From positions 1-35,897 of IMG/VR virus record IMGVR_UViG_3300009009_000030: a stretch of DNA of 35,897 bases; one strand, written 5' to 3'. Source of the stretch: a virus. The notes beneath the pieces are model-generated. The model saw nothing but the letters and a program-made list of their open reading frames with translations, had not been told where the DNA came from and did not search any database. Shown one piece after another: positions 27,009 through 34,504 of this stretch (within the stretch, counting starts at the first letter, position 1; the number at the start of each line of letters is the position of its first letter). The position numbers and the translations under genes are program-made.

Positions 27009-27166
27009 AAGATGTTCCTGGTTGGAAAATAGTAGAAGCCGGAAGTAGTGGGAGTTTCTCAAAAGATTTCGCTGCCCCGGTTCTTACTGCGCTAGTTAAA
27101 TTAGTGACCAAAGAGTTACATGTAATGGAGACTCAGATTAATAAGGAAAAAAATCATGGGCGTTAG
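26927..27166 (+). CDS. Small overlapping protein, 79 residues, unrecognised
   Basis: Begins inside the last 82 bases of the giant gene in another frame, fills the 147 bases that otherwise have no gene, and ends 11 bases into the next gene. An excellent Shine-Dalgarno (AAGGAG, 5-base spacing) precedes the ATG. The N-terminal 27 residues (encoded in the overlap) are Ser/Thr/Glu/Gly-rich; the rest, DVPGWKIVEAGSSGSFSK followed by an amphipathic helix FAAPVLTALVKLVTKELHV and a charged end, looks like real protein. It could be a small baseplate or assembly factor, but the family is unknown. Reality is supported by the ribosome site and by the absence of stops in the gap. Confidence 0.68.
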   Translation: MRSTCDSSEKTDISEGTGFGSSGRSELKDVPGWKIVEAGSSGSFSKDFAAPVLTALVKLVTKELHVMETQINKEKNHGR

Positions 27167-28886
27167 AGTAAAATTTGATATGCTACCGGAGTTCGTAAGG
27201 CCTAAACTTGATGACCTTGATGTTACTACGGTAACTATTTCTGATCTTCTTCCAACATCTAATCTTGGAAAAAGCTCAGATATAGTGAAATCATCGCAAA
27301 AATCTCAACCTAATGATCAGCAGAACTCTTCTAAAGGATACCACTGGAAGAGCTGGGAACTTAGTTTGAGTTTGTCTAATATGGAGTCCGCCGCAAAAGC
27401 GATAGAGACTTTTTTGAAGCAGCTAGATAAGCTAACAAAAGTTATTACACAACTTCTTAAGGTAATGAGGCTACTGAGTGGTAATGTAAAGTCCATAGCT
27501 ATATTTCTAAAATTTACTATAAAGATAATATCTAAAGAACTTAAAAATTTTCTTGATTCATTCACGTCTACTGGTATATACATGAGCGTTATAGCTCCAA
27601 ATTTTGACAAGAAATTCCCTAAGTATACCATACCCGTATTTGGAGGATTCCGAGAATTTATTACACGTGTTAATGCTACGTGTTCTAATAGTTCTGATCC
27701 TGATGCCCCTCGTTTCGATAATCCTAAAGATAAAGTCGGTGGTGTAGTTATAGGAATGTTGGGAGGCACTAATGATCCAAAGTTTTTGAGCGATCTTATA
27801 GAAAACTTTAGAATACTTAGTGAATTTTTTGGTTTTCAGAATCCTATGCCGACTCCTCCTAAAAATTTTAGAGTTGTTGCTGGATTTTTTAGTAATCCCG
27901 ATCGCGCAGGAGACAAGGCGGTAGGCGTACGCCTTACATGGGATCGACCAGATACTCCAGTATCTTCGTACATCGTATATCGAGCTACAAGTCCAAAAGG
28001 TGTCCTTAAAGACGCAAAACAAGACGGTTCGGATGTTGTGGTTAGAGTAGTAGGAGAACCTATTACTGAGCTTAAGGACGCCAATGCTAAGCTTTTTTAT
28101 CGTTATACAGATTTTGACGTAGACCCCGGGACTCGCTACTATTATAAAGTTTACAGTGTTGTTGGTGATAAGTTTTTTGAGACAAACCCTATTCTTGAAG
28201 ATATTAAGAGTCCTATAGCTACGCCTCTTGTTACTGTGGTTCCTAGAGAAGTCATACCACTCTCGGAGCTTGCCAAGTATACCACTCTAGGCATAAATGG
28301 AGAGCTTTTGTCCCCCTTTGATTTTGAAGGTGAGTGGCAGTCTATTACTGTTAGAAGGCTAGTAGGTAAAGCACTTGATGGAATTTTTAACCAGATCGAC
28401 GCATTAGCTGATAAGCTTGTTGGATTAGTGGATACGGGCAGCAGCGCTACTACCGCTTATTTAGATTTTTATGCAAAAAGAGTCACGGCGCTATTAGATA
28501 CAGTTACTCGGTTTAGGGCTATTGTAGAAAGGCTCATGGCATTTAATCTTCGCGGATCTTTTATGGTTTTAAATCTAGATGTGCAGGAAGGCGGGATGGC
28601 CAATTTTGTGCGCCGTTTTAATCAAGCATCTAGTATAGACAATACTCAAAATGGCGTAAAACAGCCAGGAAATAGCCCACTGGCTACTACTCAGAATAAC
28701 GGCATCTCAAAGTATACTGAACAAGGGATAATGTTTGGAATAATCATTTTATACGGTTTTCCTGAGATAACGACCGAGCGTCTATTGGAGGTTGTTCCTC
28801 CTAACCAGGTTAAGGATTTAGAAAAACGTATAAAGAATACCGAGACAGCTATTAAGACTCTTTTGAAATTGCTTGGATTGGAGTGA
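27156..28886 (+). CDS. Baseplate-region protein with fibronectin type III-like domain
   Basis: 576 residues, ATG preceded by AAGGA (27143-27147). Order: residues 1-65 Ser/Asp-rich and probably extended; 66-145 hydrophobic and amphipathic helices (MESAAKAIETFLKQLDKLTK and a following Leu/Ile/Lys-rich stretch); 145-230 mixed; about 232-350 an FN3-like beta sandwich (VRLTWDRPDTPVSSYIVYRA, later YRYTDFDVDPGTRYYYKVYS, with the Trp and Tyr positions expected in FN3); 380-576 helices with Leu/Val repeats. FN3 domains are common on phage tails, where they mediate protein or surface-carbohydrate contacts. Neighbours are giant protein and wedge genes, so a baseplate-periphery role is likely. The helical parts may pack against its neighbours. 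I cannot name a family for the remainder. Confidence 0.72.
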   Translation: MGVRVKFDMLPEFVRPKLDDLDVTTVTISDLLPTSNLGKSSDIVKSSQKSQPNDQQNSSKGYHWKSWELSLSLSNMESAAKAIETFLKQLDKLTKVITQLLKVMRLLSGNVKSIAIFLKFTIKIISKELKNFLDSFTSTGIYMSVIAPNFDKKFPKYTIPVFGGFREFITRVNATCSNSSDPDAPRFDNPKDKVGGVVIGMLGGTNDPKFLSDLIENFRILSEFFGFQNPMPTPPKNFRVVAGFFSNPDRAGDKAVGVRLTWDRPDTPVSSYIVYRATSPKGVLKDAKQDGSDVVVRVVGEPITELKDANAKLFYRYTDFDVDPGTRYYYKVYSVVGDKFFETNPILEDIKSPIATPLVTVVPREVIPLSELAKYTTLGINGELLSPFDFEGEWQSITVRRLVGKALDGIFNQIDALADKLVGLVDTGSSATTAYLDFYAKRVTALLDTVTRFRAIVERLMAFNLRGSFMVLNLDVQEGGMANFVRRFNQASSIDNTQNGVKQPGNSPLATTQNNGISKYTEQGIMFGIIILYGFPEITTERLLEVVPPNQVKDLEKRIKNTETAIKTLLKLLGLE

Positions 28887-28889
28887 TTG

Positions 28890-30347
28890 ATGTATAATCT
28901 CAGGACTGATGCATACCATTCTCAGGATACTATAGGAGAACTACAGTATCTTATTGATCTCTCTACAAACAATAAAGAAGAGCTCGATTACTCTATACTG
29001 TACGTTCAGAATAGAATCGTTAATCTTAATCATATACTTAAAGGCGTTCGAGAAGAATTACTTGATTTTCTTGAAAAGCACCAACTGTCTCCTGAAGCCT
29101 TTCCAGTTATTTCTAGGGTACTATGCGACGATGTAATGCCCGATACGGCTCCTGAGCAGAATATAGGTGCTGTCGATGTAGAAAAAGCCATGAAAAAGAA
29201 TATCCCTAATGAGACTTTTGATTTACTGAAAATACGAATAACAGTACATGTTACGGTTGAGCTAAACGACCGAATAGACTACGTGAGAAAACTTAAACTT
29301 AATATGGCTAAATACTGCGCAGATTTGGCTAAACTTTACAAAGCTAAATCTGATTACTCGGAAAAAGAAAATAGTTTCGGAGAGTCCTATAAAGAAATTA
29401 GGACCGATTTAGAAAATTTTGTAGCACTGCATAAGAGCCTGGGAGAATTTAAGTATCTTTTTACAAACACTCCGGGCACGTATACCATGGACCACAGTGT
29501 TAAACTTCAAGACAGCAAAACTGGACAGTATGGAGTTTATTATATAGGTAAGAAAAAATCTATAAAGAATCAAGCGGATAAATTACAAGAAAATTTCATT
29601 AATGTAAATAGGTATGACGCGGTATCAGCACTCACCAATGACATAGCAGTAATAGCTGAAAAACTAAAAGACATCTCCAACTATTTTAGCGAGCAGGGAG
29701 ATACGCCGTCTAACAGCATTTTGCCTACACAATATGTTGATGCATACGACATCAAGAGCGATGTTATACGTATGGTGACTTCTCTGATGCTGAGTGTATC
29801 TGCTATGGTAACAAACACTAAAGCTGTCTTGGATGCCGTGCGGGGGACTACAGGACTCGGTAATAGAGACCTAGAAGGTATATACAATTTAGCTATAGAA
29901 ATCTCTAAATCTCCGGCTAACTCGCGTAAGATCGAGCAGCAGGAATTTAAAGACATTACAGAGACCAATAGAACTTTTTTAGTACAAGCTCAGAAAAAAG
30001 CAGAGAGTTTTAAAGGATACCTGCAGCGCGGTGTTAAAGCATTAGACGAAGTTTTTCTTAAAACGCAGAGGGATCTTCTAGTTAGAATGTCTTTTTTGGG
30101 GTATCCTAAAGAGTCTATTAAAGGAAGAACCGAAACATTAGAGAATCATGTGAGAGAGAAGGTTCGAGCTAAATTTGGTTTTGTGCCCTTTGAAGATGAG
30201 CAGGTAGTGATGAATCAAGATGGTTCTTACTGTTTCGTTAAAAAGTCTGAATTAGATCCTGCTACGGTATCTAAAGACAACTTTAAACCTGGAATAAGGA
30301 AATCTGATGCGGAGGCTGCAGGTTTAGTTAAAGCTGCGTTGAAGTAA
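28890..30347 (+). CDS. Unrecognised helical virion-region protein
   Basis: 485 residues from ATG 28890. A TTG at 28887 is in frame, but GGAG (28880-28883) is 6 bases from the ATG and only 3 from the TTG, so the ATG is preferred. The protein is mostly helical and charged: STNNKEELDYSILYVQNRIV at the start, a central region with KLNMAKYCADLAKLYKAK, and long Lys/Glu helices before a C-terminal globular part (FGFVPFEDEQVVMNQDGSYC). No signal peptide or membrane segment. It lies 3 bases after the FN3 gene and ahead of the gp25-like gene, so a baseplate structural or assembly role is likely by position. No family recognised. Confidence 0.7.
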   Translation: MYNLRTDAYHSQDTIGELQYLIDLSTNNKEELDYSILYVQNRIVNLNHILKGVREELLDFLEKHQLSPEAFPVISRVLCDDVMPDTAPEQNIGAVDVEKAMKKNIPNETFDLLKIRITVHVTVELNDRIDYVRKLKLNMAKYCADLAKLYKAKSDYSEKENSFGESYKEIRTDLENFVALHKSLGEFKYLFTNTPGTYTMDHSVKLQDSKTGQYGVYYIGKKKSIKNQADKLQENFINVNRYDAVSALTNDIAVIAEKLKDISNYFSEQGDTPSNSILPTQYVDAYDIKSDVIRMVTSLMLSVSAMVTNTKAVLDAVRGTTGLGNRDLEGIYNLAIEISKSPANSRKIEQQEFKDITETNRTFLVQAQKKAESFKGYLQRGVKALDEVFLKTQRDLLVRMSFLGYPKESIKGRTETLENHVREKVRAKFGFVPFEDEQVVMNQDGSYCFVKKSELDPATVSKDNFKPGIRKSDAEAAGLVKAALK

Positions 30348-30362
30348 ACTTTAGACTCCATT

Positions 30363-30375
30363 ATCTATTAATATT
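30363..30375 (+). promoter_or_regulatory. 13-mer ATCTATTAATATT, candidate promoter element
   Basis: Identical to 4090-4102 in the large intergenic gap. Here it lies 12 bases before ATG 30388, in a 40-base gap with no Shine-Dalgarno. Function is inference; the short spacing would give a very short mRNA leader if it were a -10 element. Confidence 0.3.
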
Positions 30376-30387
30376 CCTGCTCTATTT

Positions 30388-31134
30388 ATGTCTTATGATA
30401 TTAAACTGCAAAACAAGTGTGATCATAGGATAAACTGGGAACAGTATCCTTTAGGATCAGATCTGAAGTCTGTTAAAATGGCCTATCCTGTAGCGTCTGT
30501 TTCAGCTCTTTCGCTGCGTATAAATAACGTAGTGATAGATAAGAATCAATATACGGTAGCTACAATTAGGAAACCTTTGTCTTTGTCTGTGGTTTCAGAG
30601 CTCCGTCTGAGATATAAGGTTAAGGACTGGATACCTCTTGTTGAGGTGAACTATACAACTTTTTCTAATGTATGCCCGAAATGCCTGGGATTAAACACAG
30701 CTGATGATTTATTGTACGGCCCTTCTGGGGATTATAAGTTAGTAAAGAAAGAGTACTTACTACTTCAAAGTGTTGAGAAAGTTATAGTAACTAAAGTGAG
30801 CAGTAATCCTTTTCATGGCTGGTACGGAACCGGACTGCACTCGCTAATAGGGTCCAAGACACTAGATTTTTCATTTATAAAAACAAAGATCATAGAGCAA
30901 GTTTCTTCCGCTATTGAGATGTTGAAGAATCTGCAAAAACAGCTTGTAGCTTCAGGTCGACAAGTAGACCCCGGAGAACTTTTTGGGCAGCTATTAAATA
31001 TAGATGTCCAGCAATCTCCGGATCCGACGATTATTATGGTAAACGTTATTTTTACGTCCCAAAGTAATCAAACGTTGGAGTTCTCGCAGTTGATTGACCT
31101 GTCAACTACAAGAGAAAGAGTGGCATTCGCATGA
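30388..31134 (+). CDS. Baseplate wedge protein, gp25-like
   Basis: 248 residues. The C-terminal 125 residues match the gp25/gpW pattern: YLLLQSVEKVIVTKVSSNPF leading into HGWYGTGLHSLIGSK, then a helix with QVSSAIEMLKNLQKQLV, and final beta strands TIIMVNVIFTSQSNQTLEFS. In T4, gp25 nucleates the sheath on the baseplate and binds gp6 in the wedge core. Residues 1-95 are an added beta domain. A CPKC motif lies at 96-99 and C11 and H13 are near the N-terminus, a possible metal site. No Shine-Dalgarno precedes the ATG, and the only in-frame alternatives are unattractive. It overlaps the next gene by 4 bases (ATGA), which matches the gp25-gp6 neighbour relation. Confidence 0.72.
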   Translation: MSYDIKLQNKCDHRINWEQYPLGSDLKSVKMAYPVASVSALSLRINNVVIDKNQYTVATIRKPLSLSVVSELRLRYKVKDWIPLVEVNYTTFSNVCPKCLGLNTADDLLYGPSGDYKLVKKEYLLLQSVEKVIVTKVSSNPFHGWYGTGLHSLIGSKTLDFSFIKTKIIEQVSSAIEMLKNLQKQLVASGRQVDPGELFGQLLNIDVQQSPDPTIIMVNVIFTSQSNQTLEFSQLIDLSTTRERVAFA

Positions 31135-34100
31135 TAGAATCTCCTGTAATTTTAATTCCTATAACAAACTGGACAGCTACTGGATCTTACACCTATTCGT
31201 CATCCGCTCCCGTGCAGATGATCTCTGGTGATATTCCTTTGGTGCCTGCTGAAATTGAGCCCAATACTACGCTTTTAATTCAGTATCGATATCGTATTCA
31301 AAATACCTCTGGGCCTGGATCTTTTACCGCATTTTCTTACTCCGGGGTTACCGTAGGAACTGTTATTGCATCAGCATCTGCCATACCTTGGTCATTTAAT
31401 AGTGAAAATATAATAGACTTAGCTATTGGCGATATCTTACATTTTGAATTCAAAACAGTACGTATAAGTAGTTTCTATGGAGAAGTCGGTCCGATATTAG
31501 AGCAGAGCAGTGTTGTACCTCTCATAGTGAATATTGTTACAGAAAATGATATTAAAGCCTCTGCAAATCCAGTTACAGGCGTAAAACTAAAGAGATACAC
31601 AGATCATATTAAAGTAATGGTCCCTTCTGCGGGTATTACCTTAAATACTAATACAGAGTTTGCTGGTTGTAATTTCTATATGAGCCTTACTGCTGGAGGC
31701 GGGTCTTCAGGGTATGTCTTGATGAATGATGTGCTAGTCACAAATGTGGACGATGCTGAAACAGAAGAAATTACCGTAGAGGATAGTAATTATACTGATA
31801 CAACTAATGACCTTCAAATTCAGACTATAAAGACGCATCAATTCTCAAATACGTTCTACACGTTCATTATTAATAAATCAGTTATTGCCAGTATGGTACA
31901 AGCTGGAAAGATACCTAATATTTTTCTTTCTGATGGTCAGACGCTCAGCGAAGACGTTGTCTATTATTTTGTTGAGACTGTGACGGTATTTGACAAATCG
32001 TTTAATGAGACTGTTGAGAGTACCTATTCGATAGAGCTTGAAGCCGCATTTCTTCGCTACTCGACTGATTTTAGGAACCTTCCGAAGAGAAACCGCAGTG
32101 ATATTTTGTTTTCTATCTCTCGGGATGCCATGCTCAATAATAGTACTATCAACGTTATCCCAGGGTCTGTAATTCGGGATATTTTGGATCCGGTGGCTTT
32201 AGAATTTGAGAAGTTCTACGTTATTCAAGATTTCATTTTTGCGACACTATCACTCGATACCCTACTAGCGTATGATGATCAAGACGGGGATGGAATAAGT
32301 GATCCCGTATCCCTTAATGCTAGCAAAAGCGCCCTAATGAATGCTCTTGGGATAACCGATCCTATAAATCTTCAATTGTTGATTGACCAGCAGTTTGATA
32401 AATGGGGAGCTAATTTCAATTTAGTTAGAAAAAAGTCAAGCAACGCTATCGGGACTGCTTTGTTTTTTACAGAGATCAGACCGAGTCAGAATATTCTTAT
32501 TCCAGACGGTACGGTCATATCTTCTAAAGCAGACCTTGACCAGAGCGTATCTTCTATCAGTTTTAGCACCAACGGTAGCCAGATAATCGATACAAGTAGT
32601 TTAGATCACTACTATAATCCTACTATGAAACGCTATGAAATATTAGCGAATATTAAAGCTCAGCTGCCTGGTAGCTCTGGTAATGTACCGGCGGGGACTA
32701 TCACTATTACTAAGAGTCTTATTCCGACTATACAGGTTACTAATAATGCTCCGACACAGTATGGTACAGATCGAGAGTCAAATTTAGATCTTGCTAATAG
32801 AGTCAAGATTGCAAAAATATCTTTTGATTCTGGTACTGAGGGCGGATATGCTGCTACTGCTTACGATGTTCCAGGAGTACTCCAGGCGCGGGTACAGAAA
32901 GCTGGAGACCCTCTTATGGTGCGTGATTATGATACCCAATCTAAAAAGCACCTAGGCGGTAAAGTAGATGTATATATAAAAGGAACAAATGCCGTTCAAT
33001 TTGTGGATCAGGTAGCATTCAACTACGAGTATCCTACAGATACCTATGGTAACAAAATTGGAGAGCAATTCTCTGTTATTAATGCTTCAGAGTATATGTT
33101 TAGGGCTAAGAATCCAAAAGTTAACTCTGAGAGCCCGATCGTATCTGTTAGTCGCATTAGAAATGTTACTCGATCCAAAGACTACTCTATTGTAGGCATG
33201 CAAATATCTGGTGATGGAAATGTTGTAATCCTGGATAAAAATTTCGATAATCTTAATATCGGAATAGCTACTATGGATGTCGTGGAGGTAAGCTATCTCT
33301 ACAGAAGTTCTAACAGTATAGTATTAGCTAGTCAGCCTGTTGAGAGTTTAGTTTCTGTTGTGTCATCAAGCGGGGTTGTAGTGGATTCCTCTAAATACAA
33401 GCTAGTTAAAATGGAGGACCCTCTTCAGAATGGAAGATCAAGCATTGCTCAAGATGCTGTAAAATTCTTTTTCAATGAGAATGACAGTATTCCATATTTT
33501 GTTCCAATAACTGGTGAAGATCATAACATGCTATTGGATACGCCTGCTCGACTCCTTTTAAAAGGCGTAGATATCGCTACTATTGTAGTTTATCCAGAAG
33601 GTGGATCAGGAGCCCCTTACCTAAAAGATATTGACTATTCTATAATCAACGGCAGCGAGACTGCTTATACGTACCTGAGCCTTCTTAATAATAGCAAAAT
33701 ACGCCATGGCGATACTGTAACGGTTAACTATAATGCTAGTGAAAATTTCAGTATTACCTATGTTCATAACGGCCTAGTCGATCAGGTTCAGGCAAAAGTA
33801 GAAAAGATGCAGCATTCCTGTGCTGACGTTATTGTCAAGGTAGCTGTAGAGAATTTTGCTGACATCAGTTTTAGAGTCGTTAGAAAAACGGGCACAGATC
33901 CTAGTCTCCTTAAATCTCGCCTGCAGACCGCTGTAGCTAATTATATGGCTGGACTTAAAATGGGTGAAGGTTTTTCTCAAGGCACTCTCGTTAGTATCAT
34001 TCAAAAGGTACCGGGCGTGAGTGAAATTAAGCTTCCTTTGATTAGGATGATGAAGCGTAATAGCTCTTTTATACCTTTAGATGATTTAGGTACTCTGGCT

Positions 34101-34502
34101 TTTGAAGTGTACCAGAGAACAAGCGGAAATGGGATAACTTCATACAGAACTGTTAATAGTGTTCTAACATATCGTACTTCTAATGGCGGCGGAGATTCTA
34201 ACCTATTTAGAGGCGTCTATGAGAATAACCTATTGCTTACTATGACCGCCTCTGTAGGAGAAGTTTCAAAAGCAGCTGGTCAAGCTTATATTCTTTCTGA
34301 TGGTAGATTGATCGTAAGTACTACAGATGGAGCGCCCCCGCAGTCTAAGCATTATAAAGCATCTTATTATACGTATTATCCTGCAGATGCTAATCCTGTT
34401 GAGGATCTTACTACAAGTGAGATTGAGTATTTGAACATCGATAGTCTAAGTATGAAAGATATCGAAGTGATCGATGAAAAAGTAACTAAAAGAGGACTTT
34501 GA
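31131..34502 (+). CDS. Baseplate wedge protein, gp6/gpJ-like (Baseplate_J)
   Basis: 1123 residues, coupled to the gp25-like gene by an ATGA overlap. Residues 1-310 are an added beta region. About 315-720 fit the Baseplate_J core: LPKRNRSDILFSISRDAM, then VIPGSVIRDILDPVALEFEK, NILIPDGTVISSKADLD, LPGSSGNVPAGTITITK, RVKIAKISFDSGTEGGYAAT and VPGVLQARVQKAGD. This family forms the dimeric wedge scaffold and, with gp25, connects hub and sheath. The C-terminal 400 residues have beta-hairpin modules (YLKDIDYSIINGSETAYTY, TVTVNYNAS), then SFRVVRKTGTDPSLLKS and KVPGVSEIKLP. A Ca-type loop DQDGDGISD is at 383-391, unusual for this family. At twice the length of simple J proteins, it is clearly elaborated. 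Confidence 0.85.
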   Translation: MIESPVILIPITNWTATGSYTYSSSAPVQMISGDIPLVPAEIEPNTTLLIQYRYRIQNTSGPGSFTAFSYSGVTVGTVIASASAIPWSFNSENIIDLAIGDILHFEFKTVRISSFYGEVGPILEQSSVVPLIVNIVTENDIKASANPVTGVKLKRYTDHIKVMVPSAGITLNTNTEFAGCNFYMSLTAGGGSSGYVLMNDVLVTNVDDAETEEITVEDSNYTDTTNDLQIQTIKTHQFSNTFYTFIINKSVIASMVQAGKIPNIFLSDGQTLSEDVVYYFVETVTVFDKSFNETVESTYSIELEAAFLRYSTDFRNLPKRNRSDILFSISRDAMLNNSTINVIPGSVIRDILDPVALEFEKFYVIQDFIFATLSLDTLLAYDDQDGDGISDPVSLNASKSALMNALGITDPINLQLLIDQQFDKWGANFNLVRKKSSNAIGTALFFTEIRPSQNILIPDGTVISSKADLDQSVSSISFSTNGSQIIDTSSLDHYYNPTMKRYEILANIKAQLPGSSGNVPAGTITITKSLIPTIQVTNNAPTQYGTDRESNLDLANRVKIAKISFDSGTEGGYAATAYDVPGVLQARVQKAGDPLMVRDYDTQSKKHLGGKVDVYIKGTNAVQFVDQVAFNYEYPTDTYGNKIGEQFSVINASEYMFRAKNPKVNSESPIVSVSRIRNVTRSKDYSIVGMQISGDGNVVILDKNFDNLNIGIATMDVVEVSYLYRSSNSIVLASQPVESLVSVVSSSGVVVDSSKYKLVKMEDPLQNGRSSIAQDAVKFFFNENDSIPYFVPITGEDHNMLLDTPARLLLKGVDIATIVVYPEGGSGAPYLKDIDYSIINGSETAYTYLSLLNNSKIRHGDTVTVNYNASENFSITYVHNGLVDQVQAKVEKMQHSCADVIVKVAVENFADISFRVVRKTGTDPSLLKSRLQTAVANYMAGLKMGEGFSQGTLVSIIQKVPGVSEIKLPLIRMMKRNSSFIPLDDLGTLAFEVYQRTSGNGITSYRTVNSVLTYRTSNGGGDSNLFRGVYENNLLLTMTASVGEVSKAAGQAYILSDGRLIVSTTDGAPPQSKHYKASYYTYYPADANPVEDLTTSEIEYLNIDSLSMKDIEVIDEKVTKRGL
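34492..34497 (+). promoter_or_regulatory. Ribosome binding site for the 34505 gene
   Basis: AGAGGA lies 7 bases before ATG 34505, inside the end of the gp6-like gene; it fixes the start of the last, partial gene. Confidence 0.65.
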
Positions 34503-34504
34503 AA

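Noticed and set aside
27317-28084. Reverse-strand ORFs of 80-154 codons
   Set aside because: Antisense to the well-supported FN3 gene, Ser/Leu-rich shadow composition, no promoter or ribosome site.
28887-28889. TTG as start of the 28890 gene
   Set aside because: Too close to the Shine-Dalgarno (3 bases) and directly followed by an ATG at good spacing.
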